A stretch of 64,000 nucleotides of DNA from Oscillospiraceae bacterium (GCA_015063685.1 SVTR01000001.1:62001-126000); one strand, 5' to 3'; shown: positions 43,986-53,615, counted from the stretch's first letter. The notes: generated from the letters alone by a model not told the origin. Made by a program: numbers and translations.

Positions 43986-44126
43986 AAGTTTGCGGACAGT
44001 ATGCATACGAGAGAAATAAGCGCTTACCCACGCCGTGTAACGCGGCGCCTGCAGAAACGCCGAGGGTTTCTCCGTATGACGGGAGACGCGCAAGCACTAA
44101 AGCCTCCAAAGGAGTATTTATGCGAA
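43986..44126 (+). promoter_or_regulatory. Structured 5' leader of the pot operon
   Basis: About 140 nt of untranslated leader with three hairpins in a row: CGCCG/CGGCG, AGAAAC/GTTTCT and CTCCGT/ACGGGAG. A possible long-range pair is CATACG (near 44005) with CGTATG (near 44073). The leader is GC-rich, unlike the AT-rich promoter. It might be a metabolite-sensing or attenuation element; it matches no riboswitch consensus that I can recall. Confidence 0.4.
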
Positions 44127-45251
44127 ATGGAAAACGACATCCTCATTCGACTCAATGGGGTATCCAAGGCCTTTGACGGCGAGACTGTTCTCGATCATGT
44201 CAGCCTTGATATCCACGACAAAGAATTTATCACTTTGCTTGGACCTTCAGGGTGTGGCAAAACCACAACCCTCCGGATCATCGGCGGTTTTGAAACGCCG
44301 GATACCGGGGATGTTTTTTTTGACGGTAAAAGAATCAACGACGTGCCTCCCTACGAGCGTCTTGTCAACACGGTATTCCAAAAGTACGCGTTGTTCCCTC
44401 ACCTCAACGTGTATGAAAACGTTGCCTTTGGTCTTCGCCTGAAAAAGACCCCCGAGGCCGAGATCAGAGAAAAGGTGCAGGAAATGCTGGCCATGGTGAA
44501 CCTCAAGGGCTTTGAGCGCCGCCGTGTCACTACCCTTTCAGGCGGTCAGCAGCAGCGTGTGGCCATTGCCCGCGCCCTCATCAATCACCCCCGTGTCCTG
44601 CTTCTGGACGAGCCTTTGGGCGCCCTTGACCTCAAGCTCCGCAAGGACATGCAGAACGAGCTGAAGCGCATTCAGCGTCAGACAGGCATCACCTTTATCT
44701 ACGTCACCCACGACCAGGAGGAAGCCCTTTCCATGTCCGACACCGTGGTGGTCATGGCGAACGGCCAGATCCAGCAGATCGGGTCTCCCGTAGACATCTA
44801 CAACGAGCCTGAAAACGCGTTTGTAGCCGACTTCATCGGTGAATCCAACATTCTGGACGGCGTCATGCTGGAGGACTACAGGGTCAGATTCTCCGGCCAG
44901 ACCTTCGTCTGCGTTGACGCAGGCTTTTCGCCCCGCGAGAAGGTAGACATCGTGGTGCGCCCCGAGGACGTGGACGTTGTGGCGGTGGAAAAGGGTATGC
45001 TCACGGGCACCGTGTCCTCTGTCACCTTCAAAGGTGACTATTATGAGATCATCGTGGACGTACAAGGCTTCAAATGGATGCTGGAGACCTCCGATTACGT
45101 TGCCCCCGAGGCAGTCATCGGTCTTCACATTGAGCCCGAGGCCATCCACGTTATGAAAAAATCCGAGTATTCGGGTATGTTTGGCGACTATTCCTCCTTC
45201 AGCGACGAGCTGGAGCATCTCGGTGACCCCGAGGAGGAGGTCGAGGAATGA
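44127..45251 (+). CDS. potA: Spermidine/putrescine ABC importer ATPase
   Basis: A 374-aa ATPase. It has Walker [12 protein letters not shown]-loop [10 protein letters not shown], signature LSGGQQQRV, Walker B VLLLDEP and H-loop [16 protein letters not shown] domain follows ([30 protein letters not shown]), as in PotA, with an acidic C-terminal tail. The start at 44127 (MENDILIRL) is the only in-frame start before the conserved region. AAAGGAG lies 12 bp upstream, and an out-of-frame ATG sits between them at 44120, so initiation may be inefficient. It overlaps potB by 4 bp. Confidence 0.94.
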   Translation: MENDILIRLNGVSKAFDGETVLDHVSLDIHDKEFITLLGPSGCGKTTTLRIIGGFETPDTGDVFFDGKRINDVPPYERLVNTVFQKYALFPHLNVYENVAFGLRLKKTPEAEIREKVQEMLAMVNLKGFERRRVTTLSGGQQQRVAIARALINHPRVLLLDEPLGALDLKLRKDMQNELKRIQRQTGITFIYVTHDQEEALSMSDTVVVMANGQIQQIGSPVDIYNEPENAFVADFIGESNILDGVMLEDYRVRFSGQTFVCVDAGFSPREKVDIVVRPEDVDVVAVEKGMLTGTVSSVTFKGDYYEIIVDVQGFKWMLETSDYVAPEAVIGLHIEPEAIHVMKKSEYSGMFGDYSSFSDELEHLGDPEEEVEE

Positions 45252-46102
45252 GAAAAAATTCTCTGTTCCAGAAGATCGCGGCGGCTCCCCACATTCTGTG
45301 GGCAGTCATGTTCATCGTTGCCCCCATGATCTTCGTGCTGTACTTCGCCTTCACCGATGCTGAGGGGAATTTCTCTTTCTCCAACATCGCGTCCCTGTCC
45401 CAGTACGGCAACGTCTTTATCCTGTCCATCGCCTTTGCGCTGATCGCCACGGTGGTGTGCCTCATCATCGGCTACCCCCTGGCCTACTTCATGTCCAGAC
45501 AGTCCCCCAGAGCCCAAAAGATCCTCATGGTGCTGGTCATGCTCCCCATGTGGTGCAACCTGCTCATTCGCACCTACGCGCTGATGGCACTCCTGGACAA
45601 CGGAGGTCTGCTCAATGCCCTTCTGGAAAAGCTGGGACTCCACAAGCTGTCCATCGTGGGTACCAATTTCGGCGTTATTCTGGGCATGATCTACGATTTT
45701 CTGCCCTACATGGTGCTTCCCATCTTCACCGCCATGACAAAGTTGGACAAGCGCTATATCGAGGCCTCCCACGACCTGGGCTGTAACGCTTTTCAGACCA
45801 TGACCCGGGTCATCATGCCCCTGACGGTGTCGGGCGTCATCTCGGGTATCACCATGGTTTTTGTCCCCTCTATCAGCACCTTTTACATTTCCCAAAAGCT
45901 GGGCGCCGGTAAGATCGACCTGGTGGGTGACACCATCGAGCGTCTGTTCCAGAACCCCAGCACCTACAACGTGGGTGCCGCCATCTCCCTTGTGATGATG
46001 GTGCTCATCCTCATCTCCATCCGCATCATGAATCACTTCTCGGATGACGAGCGTGAGACGTCCGCTCCCAAGAGCGGCAAGGGAGGAGGGATCGTACCGT
46101 GA
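45248..46102 (+). CDS. potB: Spermidine/putrescine ABC permease PotB
   Basis: A 284-aa permease with six hydrophobic segments. The EAA loop is [20 protein letters not shown] (about residues 175-194), a PotB-type signature. [15 protein letters not shown] is a typical conserved stretch. The ATG overlaps the potA stop (ATGA), and the gene overlaps potC by 4 bp, so translation is coupled. Confidence 0.94.
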   Translation: MRKNSLFQKIAAAPHILWAVMFIVAPMIFVLYFAFTDAEGNFSFSNIASLSQYGNVFILSIAFALIATVVCLIIGYPLAYFMSRQSPRAQKILMVLVMLPMWCNLLIRTYALMALLDNGGLLNALLEKLGLHKLSIVGTNFGVILGMIYDFLPYMVLPIFTAMTKLDKRYIEASHDLGCNAFQTMTRVIMPLTVSGVISGITMVFVPSISTFYISQKLGAGKIDLVGDTIERLFQNPSTYNVGAAISLVMMVLILISIRIMNHFSDDERETSAPKSGKGGGIVP

Positions 46103-46908
46103 AATTCCTGTCCAAATGCTATATCGGCCTGATCTTCCTGCTCCTGTACACCCCCATCATCGTGCTCATCGTGTTCTCCTTCAACGAGTCGGGAAGCTTG
46201 GCTGAATTTTCGGGCTTCTCCCTCATGTGGTACGAGGAGCTCTTCAATGACGAGGAGGCCTTGTCCTCTCTCATGAATTCCCTGATCCTTGCTATTTCTT
46301 CCTCGGTGATCGCCACGGTCATCGGTACCTTCGGTGCCCTGGGGCTTCACCGCATGAAGAGCAAGTACGTCAAGGGCGCGGTCAACGCCGTGACCAACAT
46401 TCCCATGATGAACCCCGACATCGTCACGGGTGTCTCTATGATGCTTCTGTTTGTGGCGGTAGCGGCTATCATCAAATCCCAGTCCTTCTTCGGCTTTGGC
46501 ACTCTCCTCATCGCCCACGTGACCTTCAACCTGCCTTACGTGCTCCTGTCGGTCATGCCCCGCTTCAAGGGTCTGGATAAGTCCCTGTCCGAGGCGGCGC
46601 AGGATCTGGGCTGTACCCCCGCCCGTGCCTTCTTCATGGTGGAGCTGCCTGAGATCATTCCCGGCATTATTTCGGGTCTGATGTTAGGCTTTACCATGTC
46701 TCTTGACGATTTCGTCATCAGCCATTTCGTCAGCTCCCCCGATTTCCAAACGCTCCCCCTGTACGTCTACAATCAGACGGCTCACAACGTCAAATTCAGC
46801 ATGTACGCCCTGTCTGCCCTCATCGTGGTGATCATCCTCATCATCCTGCTGGTGGTCAATTTTGCCGGCTCTGTGGGGCAACGCAAGGCAAGCAAGAAGA
46901 GGGGGTAA
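46099..46908 (+). CDS. potC: Spermidine/putrescine ABC permease PotC
   Basis: A 269-aa second permease with six hydrophobic segments. The EAA loop is EAAQDLGCTPARAFFMVELP (about residues 168-187). The N-terminal LLLYTPIIVLIVFSFNES and the SLDDFVISHFVSSP stretch are strongly PotC-like. The start is a GTG (46099) overlapping the potB stop. Confidence 0.94.
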   Translation: MKFLSKCYIGLIFLLLYTPIIVLIVFSFNESGSLAEFSGFSLMWYEELFNDEEALSSLMNSLILAISSSVIATVIGTFGALGLHRMKSKYVKGAVNAVTNIPMMNPDIVTGVSMMLLFVAVAAIIKSQSFFGFGTLLIAHVTFNLPYVLLSVMPRFKGLDKSLSEAAQDLGCTPARAFFMVELPEIIPGIISGLMLGFTMSLDDFVISHFVSSPDFQTLPLYVYNQTAHNVKFSMYALSALIVVIILIILLVVNFAGSVGQRKASKKRG

Positions 46909-46912
46909 GGAT

Positions 46913-48190
46913 ATGAAAAGATCAATCATCATCAGAGCCCTCGCGCTTTCTCTGACAATTCTCTGTGTCCTCCCTGCCCTGCTGCTCGGTCTTTCCGGTT
47001 GCTCGGCCGAGGGTGGCAACGGCGATACCCTGACCCTCTACGTTTACAACTGGGGCGAGTATATCTCCGACGGCTCTGAGGGCTGTCTCGACTCCAACGC
47101 CGCTTTTGAGGAGTGGTACTATGACACCTACGGCGTAAAGGTCAAGGTGAACTATTCCACCTTTTCCTCCAACGAGTCCCTCTACGCTAAGCTCAGCTCC
47201 GGGTCTGTAAGCTACGACGTGGTAGTCCCCTCGGACTACATGATCGAGCGCCTCATTGCCGAGGATCTCCTGGCGCCTCTGAACTACGACAATATCCCCC
47301 TGGCCAAGGAAAATCTTCTCCCCACCTTTTTCGGTGAGACCTCCGAGCATTCGGATTACGATCCCGGCAACGTCTATTCCGTGCCTTATATGTACGGCAT
47401 GATCGGCATCATCTACAACACCACCATGGTGGCGGAGGATGATCCCAGTCTGGGCAGCTGGAAGCTCATGTGGGACGAGAACCACGCAGGCAACATCCTG
47501 CAGTTCAACAACTCCCGCGACGCCTTCGGTACCGCGCAGTATTATCTGCAGCTGGACGTCAACTCCAACAGCGAGGATGACTGGCGCACCGCTTTGGATA
47601 TGCTGAAGAAGCAAAAACCCATCCTGCAGGGCTACGTCATGGACGAGATCTACAACAAGATGGAGAACGGCTCCGCAGGCATTGCCGCTTACTATGCGGG
47701 TGACTACCTGGCCATGTACGAAAACAACCCCGATCTGGAGTTCTTCTACCCCGAAGAGGGCACCAACCTCTACGTGGACGCCATGTGTATCCCCAAGGCG
47801 GCCAAGCACAAGGAGGTGGCGGAGCGCTACATCAACTTCATGCTCTCCGTGGATCCCGCCTACGGCGCTCCCGCCATTGCCAACGCGGAGTACACCTATT
47901 ACGCCTCCCCCAACCGCATGGTGGTGGAGAGTGAGGAGTACATCGAGTACATGGGCGAGATCAAGGAAGATGCCTACGAAAAGATGTACGACACCGACGC
48001 GGTAAAGACCTCTTCCTACAAAAATCTCTCCGGTGAGAAGCTGATCCTCATCAACGAGCTTTGGGAGGAGCTGAAGTCCGACGTCACGGTCAGCGCGGGG
48101 ATCTATGTCATCTGTGGGGTGATCATCGGCACCCTGGCTATACTGGCTATATACTTCGCCGTGCGAAAGAAAAAAAGAAGCATTGATTAA
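46913..48190 (+). CDS. potD: Spermidine/putrescine-binding lipoprotein PotD with C-terminal membrane anchor
   Basis: A 425-aa polyamine-binding protein. It has a lipobox (LSGC) and then LTLYVYNWGEYISD, the classic PotD/PotF opening. YDVVVPSDYMIERLIAEDLL and YSVPYMYGMIGIIYN follow, and the ligand pocket residues expected in the family appear conserved. Usual length is about 350. The extra 40-50 residues end in a transmembrane helix (about 398-417) and KKKRSID, so this protein would be tethered at both ends. The start follows GGGGGTAAGG, 4 bp after potC. Confidence 0.93.
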   Translation: MKRSIIIRALALSLTILCVLPALLLGLSGCSAEGGNGDTLTLYVYNWGEYISDGSEGCLDSNAAFEEWYYDTYGVKVKVNYSTFSSNESLYAKLSSGSVSYDVVVPSDYMIERLIAEDLLAPLNYDNIPLAKENLLPTFFGETSEHSDYDPGNVYSVPYMYGMIGIIYNTTMVAEDDPSLGSWKLMWDENHAGNILQFNNSRDAFGTAQYYLQLDVNSNSEDDWRTALDMLKKQKPILQGYVMDEIYNKMENGSAGIAAYYAGDYLAMYENNPDLEFFYPEEGTNLYVDAMCIPKAAKHKEVAERYINFMLSVDPAYGAPAIANAEYTYYASPNRMVVESEEYIEYMGEIKEDAYEKMYDTDAVKTSSYKNLSGEKLILINELWEELKSDVTVSAGIYVICGVIIGTLAILAIYFAVRKKKRSID

Positions 48191-48214
48191 TAAAGGGCAT
48201 CTCAAAAATCCAAA

Positions 48215-48244
48215 GGGGCTGACTCTCAAGAGCCAGCCCCTTTT
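48215..48244 (+). terminator. Terminator of the pot operon
   Basis: GGGGCTGACTC and GAGCCAGCCCC form a stem (one mismatch) with a 4-nt loop and TTTT. A second hairpin, ACCTCTAAAA/TTTTAGAGGT, lies at about 48268-48303. Confidence 0.85.
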
Positions 48245-48310
48245 GGTATGGAACAAACGCCGGAGACCTCTAAAAACTCTATTGGCAAGAAAGTTTTAGA
48301 GGTGACCGCT

Positions 48311-48904
48311 TTATGCTTCGGTATGATCTACGTATACAGGCTCATCCTGCTTAGCTGCGGGCTTCGCCGTAGCAATGCGGATAATCTCCACGACACCAAA
48401 AATCACCGTCAGGCCGATGACCACCCAACCGATCACGGCCAAAAGGATCTTCAGAACGCTCTCGCCGATGGCCAGGAAGGTACCGCCAAAGACCAACAGC
48501 ACCACGCCCAGGATGATGCGAAGTGCCTCACGCTTGAGCTGCTCTGCCCAGTTGCCCTTGGCCAGGATGATGCGGATGATGGGGAAAATGATCATGTACG
48601 CCGCCAGGATGATACTGATTACCTCGTTATGAGATATGATCAGGCCCACGCCCAGAAGGATGCCGATAACAGACATAATGAGATCAAAAATGGCGCCCTT
48701 GTTTTTGATGTTTGCGATGCTGTAGACAACGCCGGGGATGTTACCAATGATGACGATGATGCCCCAAACCACCATGGCCAGCCAGATCAGGGTGCTGACG
48801 TCTACAAGGGCACCCACAATCACCAGGGCAACGCCCATGAGGATACCGATGATCATGGAGATCACGCGATTGGCAATGAGATTGTTCTTGGATAGCTTTT
48901 CCAT
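48311..48904 (-). CDS. HdeD/DUF308-like membrane protein
   Basis: A 197-aa protein consisting mostly of hydrophobic helices (about six), with a hydrophilic C-terminal tail (KPAAKQDEPVYVDHTEA). The spacing of short helices with repeated IGIL and IIG patterns (ISMIIGILMGVALVIVGAL; LRIILGVVLLVFGGTFLAIG) fits the HdeD/DUF308 group. The start at 48904 has GGAGGAAC upstream; longer in-frame starts would overlap coaD and are rejected. It lies 43 bp after coaD and is probably its operon partner. The function is unknown. Confidence 0.78.
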   Translation of the reverse strand: MEKLSKNNLIANRVISMIIGILMGVALVIVGALVDVSTLIWLAMVVWGIIVIIGNIPGVVYSIANIKNKGAIFDLIMSVIGILLGVGLIISHNEVISIILAAYMIIFPIIRIILAKGNWAEQLKREALRIILGVVLLVFGGTFLAIGESVLKILLAVIGWVVIGLTVIFGVVEIIRIATAKPAAKQDEPVYVDHTEA

Positions 48905-48947
48905 ACAAGTTCCTCCGAAAGCAATAGATTTTTGAAATGCTTTTATA

Positions 48948-49454
48948 TCAATCCCTTGGATGGGTATTGATCCATTGAATGACTTCGGGGGCGAGGATCC
49001 CGCTGAGATCCTGCCCTTCCCTGAGCATTTGCCGCGCCAGGGTAGAGCTGACACCGTCAAAGGATGGATCAGCAGGAAGGTACACGGTCTCCGCCCGAGG
49101 ATTATGGGCGCGGTTATAGAGCGCGTGGGTCTGCTCGTAGGCAAAATCCGCCTCGTTGCGCACACCCTTGACGATGAGATCCGCCCCGACCCTGTCCACC
49201 AGGTCAATGAGCCGTCCAGTAGCGGAGATGACCTCCACGTTGGGAAGATGGGCGCAGGTCAACCGCGCCATATGGGTTCTCTCGGTCTCATCAAACAAGT
49301 ATACCTTCGGTGTAACTCCGGCCACATATTTATGCATATCGTTGGTCATAACCGCCACCACCACGCGATCAAATTTCGCCGCCGCGCGGGTGATGATATC
49401 CAGGTGCCCCAGGGTCATGGGGTCATAGCTGCCCGGAATGAGGGCTGTTCCCAT
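48948..49454 (-). CDS. coaD: Phosphopantetheine adenylyltransferase
   Basis: A 168-aa enzyme transferring AMP from ATP to 4'-phosphopantetheine to give dephospho-CoA. The nucleotidyltransferase motif GSYDPMTLGHLDII, the KGVRNEADFAYE stretch and SSTLAR near the C-terminus are all present, and the length is normal for the family. The ribosome site AAGGAGG precedes the ATG. It follows rsmD by 101 bp, the usual rsmD-coaD order. Confidence 0.96.
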   Translation of the reverse strand: MGTALIPGSYDPMTLGHLDIITRAAAKFDRVVVAVMTNDMHKYVAGVTPKVYLFDETERTHMARLTCAHLPNVEVISATGRLIDLVDRVGADLIVKGVRNEADFAYEQTHALYNRAHNPRAETVYLPADPSFDGVSSTLARQMLREGQDLSGILAPEVIQWINTHPRD

Positions 49455-49555
49455 AGCAATACCTCCTTGCGGGCCTCCGCTCTGTCACATTATCCCATAC
49501 TAACATGAACTGAATATGAACAGCGCCAAAACGCCCGATTCTTTCAAAACAACGG

Positions 49556-50119
49556 TTAAGCCTTGGGCGTCAATACGGTGACAAAGGCTTTTCCGTACTT
49601 GGCTTCCTTCAAGACCTCAAATTTCCCCGCCAGCGCTGAGGTCTCTCCCAAGGGACGAGGCTCCTCGCTCTCGCAGATAATGAGGGCGTGGGGCTTCAGG
49701 AGCTTATGTTGCTTCAAGGCCTCCACAGCGGCCGGGATAGCGTGCATAGCATAGGGAGGGTCGAGAAAGACGATATCAAAGGGCTCTTTGCCGTGGTTGC
49801 GGCGCAAAAACTCCGCAAATTCAGCGCAGACAATGGTACAGTCATCGGAAAGCTTTGTTTTCTCCGCGTTTTTGGTAATGACCTTCACGGCTTCCTTGGA
49901 CTGATCCACCAGGACGGCATGAGCCGCCCCACGGGACACGGCCTCCAGACCCAGCTGACCCGAGCCGGCGAAAAGATCCAGGACACGTCTGCCCTCGATC
50001 TCAAATTGGATCATAGAAAAAATGGCCATTTTTGTACGCTCCGCCGTAGGTCTGGTGGCCTCACCCTCCAGGGTATCGAGCTTGATGCCGCGGGCGCGGC
50101 CGGTGATAATTCTCATCAT
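49556..50119 (-). CDS. rsmD: 16S rRNA (guanine966-N2)-methyltransferase
   Basis: A 187-aa methyltransferase. Landmarks are MRIITGRARG, RPTAERTKMAIFSMI, the SAM-binding LDLFAGSGQLGLEAVSRGA and the catalytic DPPY (FLDPPYAMHAI). Length is normal. Translation could begin at 50119 or at the next ATG (50116); AAAGGAAA is 10-13 bp upstream. It lies directly downstream of repeat island 2. Confidence 0.95.
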   Translation of the reverse strand: MMRIITGRARGIKLDTLEGEATRPTAERTKMAIFSMIQFEIEGRRVLDLFAGSGQLGLEAVSRGAAHAVLVDQSKEAVKVITKNAEKTKLSDDCTIVCAEFAEFLRRNHGKEPFDIVFLDPPYAMHAIPAAVEALKQHKLLKPHALIICESEEPRPLGETSALAGKFEVLKEAKYGKAFVTVLTPKA

Positions 50120-50141
50120 AATCGTAGTTTCCTTTAATGTG

Positions 50142-51064
50142 ATTGTTCATGTAAACCACCTGCGGTGGGGCTTTGGCTCGGAGGAGTGCATCCTAAGCCA
50201 TAGGCATCACGCGATGGGTAATTGGTCAAATAAATTGTTGTTTAGCATTCTTTCCACTTTTCTGCCCACGGCGGCATGAAAAGACGCCGCAAGCGGCCCA
50301 AAAGAGCGCCGCTTAGTGCAGAACCTACGGTTCTCCCTAAGAACCCAACTCCCTCGTGACGCACGCAGACCACAGAGGTGGTCTGCTATTGCGTATTTCT
50401 TTTCAGCCACCGGCGGTGGCACGCCCCCACGGCGGAGCGCCTCGGGGCTCATCGAAAAGCCAATTGACATGTTTCTGTTGGCAGAACAGCGGGAGGTTCA
50501 GGGTCATGTAGCGAAGCTATAGTTCTGATGGCGAATGGACAAATAATGTTGTTTTTTAATCAAAAAATCTCCTTTCGCCGTGAGAACTATGGATTCAATG
50601 CTGTACTTCAACATTGAATTTCTTCAAACCCACTAACGCTTTCTAAACAGTACGGTATGAGCCTCAAGGCGCTCCGCCGCAGGGGCGGGCTATCGGCGTT
50701 GGCTGACACAAAACACGCGATAGCCGCTCCACTCCCTTTCGGGGAGCGGCGTGCGTCACGAGGGAGTTGGGTTCTTAGGGAGAACCGTAGGTTCTGCACT
50801 AAGCGGCGTTCTTTACTCCACTTTCTTTCGCCGAGGAAAGAAAGTGGAAAAGAACATAAACAACAATTTATCTGACCAACTGTTCATCGCGGTATGCGGC
50901 CTGCATGGGTTGAACATCCCCGAGCGTTGGCAGCCGGCACGGCCGGCAAACAACAATTTATCCGCCCAACTACCCATTGCGGGATGCGGTACGCACAGGA
51001 TGCACTACCCCGAGCGTTGACCGCGGCACGGCCGCCCCCACCGCAGGTGGTAAACAACAATTTA
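50142..51064. repeat. Mirror-symmetric repeat island 2 between uvrC and rsmD
   Basis: Left part: a degenerate motif near 50142-50156, a module (50157-50230), then TAAATTGTTGTTTA at 50231-50244. Centre: a palindromic block of about 610 bp (50245-50856). Right part: TAAACAACAATTTA-type motifs at 50857-50870, 50948-50960 and 51051-51064 separated by modules of 77 and 90 bp. Left and right modules are in opposite orientation. The last motif ends 6 bp from the uvrC stop codon. Short translations in this block are unlikely to be genes. Confidence 0.85.
50307..50808. repeat. 60-bp perfect inverted repeats in the centre of island 2
   Basis: 50307-50366 and 50749-50808 are exact reverse complements over 60 bp. 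An inner pair, 50431-50452 and 50657-50678, matches at 20 of 22 positions. The region between the inner pair has no ORF that I can support. Confidence 0.88.
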
Positions 51065-51069
51065 GCCGC

Positions 51070-52902
51070 CTATTTGTGCAACGCTTCGTACACGTTTCTG
51101 GCATCAGCCTTGGAGATCCCTTTTACGTCAGCCAGCGCTTCCTCCGAAGCGGCTTTCACCCCCGCGAGTCCTCCAAAGGATTTCAGCAACACCTTGGCTT
51201 TAGCATCCCCGATACCCTTGATCTTGGTCAGACTGGAATGGGTCAGGGTCTTGCGCTTAGCCGCATCCATGCGGGATACGGTAAATCGGTGTACCTCCTC
51301 TTGGATGCGGTATATGAAGGTAAACACCGCCTGCTCACGGGCTATGGAGATTTCCTCCTCCTCGGTGCACAGCGCGCGGGTCTTGTGGAAATCGTCCTTC
51401 ACCATGCCGAACACGGGAATGTCCAGCTCCATTTCTGCCAGCAGCTCCCGCGCCACAGAAACGTGACCCTTGCCGCCGTCCAGAAGAATAAGATCCGGTC
51501 GTTTGGAGAAGGCGCCTTCCCTATCCTCCAAATGAGCCAAGCGACGGGACAATGCCTCTCTCATACTGGCGTAGTCGTCGGTGCCTTCCACAGTTTTGAT
51601 CTTAAAATATCGATAATCAGCCTTGGCAAACTTGCCATCCTCACAGACGATCATACCGGCGGTCAGATGCTCCGAGCCCACGTTGGAAATATCATAGGCC
51701 TCGATGCGCTGAGGATAGTCGGGGAGCATGAGCAGCTCCAAAAGCCGCACCAGCACACCTTCGTCATGCTTTGCCTTCAGGCCGTATTGTCGCACCTGCT
51801 CGGCGGCGTTGGAGGAAACCAGATCACAGAGAGTCTTATTGGTTCCCCGCTCCGGTGTTCGGACGGTAACGCGATGCCCCGCCCGTTGGGAGAGAAATGT
51901 CTCCACGCCCACTCGCTCCTCCTCATCCATGACTGCCGACAGAAGAATGGTTTTGGGAATCTCGGTGCGCACACTGTAATGCTCGCACAAAAAGGTTCCC
52001 ATGCTTTCCTCGTCCACGATCCGCTCCGCTCCGAACAGAAAGTCCTCCTTGTCGGTGACAGCGCCACCTCGGATATAGAACACCGAAATGCAGGCGCAAA
52101 GATCGTCCGCGAAGAATCCCACCACGTCCTGCTCGGTCTCGGGGGAGGCCACCACAGTCTGCTTTTGGTGCAATCGGTCAAGGGCTTGTATGGTATCGCG
52201 GCACTTGGCTGCCGCCTCGAACCGCTCCTCCTCAGCATAGGCGTACATCTGCTCAGTCAGCGCGGCCTTTGCCTTGGCGGTATGTCCTCGCAAAAGGTCG
52301 GCGGCCAAGGTGATCAGCTCTCCATAGGCCTCCTCGGTGACCTTTCCCGTACACGGCCCACAGCACCGCCCCATCTGGGCGTAGAGACAGGGACGGTCTT
52401 TTCCGATATCTCTCGGAAAACGGCGGTTGCAGGAGGGGAGCCCTAAGGTGCGATTGATAGTATCAATGATATGGTACACCGTTTTTGTACCCGAGTAAGG
52501 CCCGAAATACTTCCCTCGATCCTGCTCCCGCTTGCGGGTCATGACCAGACGGGGATAGGGGCCATCGGTGATTTTGATGTAGGGATAGGATTTCGCGTCC
52601 TTCAGCTTGATGTTGTACTTGGGATGGTGCTGCTTGATAAGGGTATTTTCCAGCGTCAGCGCTTCGATTTCGGTATCGCAAAGGAAATACTCAAAATCAT
52701 GGACAGCGGCCACCATGCGGGCTGTCTTGATATGCTTTTCGCTTTTTTGAAAATATTGGGACACCCGATTTTTCAGCTTGCGGGATTTACCCACGTATAT
52801 GATCTGCCCCGTCCGATCCTTCATGATGTAGACACCGGGCGTCAGGGGCAAGCTATTGGCGCGCTCCAAAAGCCGCGCGCGGTGTTCTTCTGTGACAGGC
52901 AT
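51070..52902 (-). CDS. uvrC: Excinuclease ABC subunit C
   Basis: A 610-aa nuclease making both incisions in nucleotide excision repair. The GIY-YIG domain (GVYIMKDRTGQIIYVGKSRKL), the Cys-containing segment CLYAQMGRCCGPC, the UvrB-binding UVR motif (about 200-235), the C-terminal RNase H-like nuclease (EAYDISNVGSEHLTAGMIV; DLILLDGGKGH) and the final HhH pair (TKIKGIGDAKAKVLL) are all present. The start at 52902 (MPVTEEHRARL) is chosen because the homology begins there and AGAGG precedes it; an upstream in-frame extension is not UvrC-like. Confidence 0.95.
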   Translation of the reverse strand: MPVTEEHRARLLERANSLPLTPGVYIMKDRTGQIIYVGKSRKLKNRVSQYFQKSEKHIKTARMVAAVHDFEYFLCDTEIEALTLENTLIKQHHPKYNIKLKDAKSYPYIKITDGPYPRLVMTRKREQDRGKYFGPYSGTKTVYHIIDTINRTLGLPSCNRRFPRDIGKDRPCLYAQMGRCCGPCTGKVTEEAYGELITLAADLLRGHTAKAKAALTEQMYAYAEEERFEAAAKCRDTIQALDRLHQKQTVVASPETEQDVVGFFADDLCACISVFYIRGGAVTDKEDFLFGAERIVDEESMGTFLCEHYSVRTEIPKTILLSAVMDEEERVGVETFLSQRAGHRVTVRTPERGTNKTLCDLVSSNAAEQVRQYGLKAKHDEGVLVRLLELLMLPDYPQRIEAYDISNVGSEHLTAGMIVCEDGKFAKADYRYFKIKTVEGTDDYASMREALSRRLAHLEDREGAFSKRPDLILLDGGKGHVSVARELLAEMELDIPVFGMVKDDFHKTRALCTEEEEISIAREQAVFTFIYRIQEEVHRFTVSRMDAAKRKTLTHSSLTKIKGIGDAKAKVLLKSFGGLAGVKAASEEALADVKGISKADARNVYEALHK

Positions 52903-53025
52903 AAACGCACCTCTTCGTAAATTGAGATCGAAAACAGCCCTCTCGGTAACGCATACACGCAAGAGAGCGGATAAATGAGCAAGGCCCTTTACCGCAATGA
53001 GGATACGCGCTCTGCCGGATACAAA

Positions 53026-53072
53026 GAAAAACGGCGCGGCCCCATATCTCTCGGGGAAACCCGCACCGTTTT
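53026..53072 (-). terminator. Terminator downstream of the HPr gene
   Basis: On the minus strand AACGGTGCGG and CCGCGCCGTT form a stem (one wobble) followed by TTTC. The surrounding gap 52903-53197 also contains short hairpins near 53105-53125 and 53160-53177 without T tracts. Confidence 0.65.
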
Positions 53073-53197
53073 CCGATGACCTATACGCATCACACATGAT
53101 CCTGCAACCAAGCCGCAGGATGCTTCCTCAAACAAGGACAGAAACAAGCATCCGATATCGGCGGACAAGTGCCGCCGTCAATGCTTTATTCCGAGAC

Positions 53198-53464
53198 TTA
53201 CGCCTCAACAAAACCGGAATCCACAAGGGCGGCCAGGCCTGCCAGTGCATCAGCCTCGTCGGGACCTTCTGCGATCAAGGTTACAGTCATGCCCTTGGCA
53301 ATACCCAAAGAGAGCACACCGAGGAGGCTCTTGGCGTTCACCTTGCGATCCTCTTTCTCAACCCAAATGGTGCTCTTATAGGTGTTTGCCTTCTGAATGA
53401 AGAAGGTAGCGGGTCTTGCATGAAGACCGCTGGCATTGGTAATGACTACATCACGACTTTTCAT
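53198..53464 (-). CDS. ptsH: HPr-family phosphocarrier protein
   Basis: An 88-aa phosphocarrier. The His15 active site is in SGLHARPA, and the Gram-positive regulatory Ser46 is in NAKSLLGVLSLGI, so both phosphotransfer and HPr-kinase control are possible. Presence of His15 argues against a Crh protein. No PTS enzyme genes are in the window. The start at 53464 is set by CAGGAGA; a slightly longer ORF has no ribosome site. Single-gene unit with its own promoter. Confidence 0.93.
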   Translation of the reverse strand: MKSRDVVITNASGLHARPATFFIQKANTYKSTIWVEKEDRKVNAKSLLGVLSLGIAKGMTVTLIAEGPDEADALAGLAALVDSGFVEA

Positions 53465-53512
53465 AGTATATCTCCTGTTACTTGATAGAATCAACCATTA
53501 TCCTACAGAAGT

Positions 53513-53541
53513 AGTATACCAAAAAATCACGAGAAAATCAA
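53513..53541 (-). promoter_or_regulatory. Promoter of the HPr gene
   Basis: On the minus strand TTGATT (53536-53541), a 17-bp spacer and TATACT (53513-53518). Confidence 0.65.
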
Positions 53542-53615
53542 GTGTCAATGTTGCGGATTTTTTACATATAGCAGAGATATATTTTTATCAATTTTCACAA
53601 GAAATCGGCAATTTC

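Noticed and set aside
50207-51466. Several short frames in repeat island 2
   Set aside because: Frames of 60-90 codons on both strands arise from the inverted repeats (the same peptide appears twice on opposite strands); no ribosome sites.
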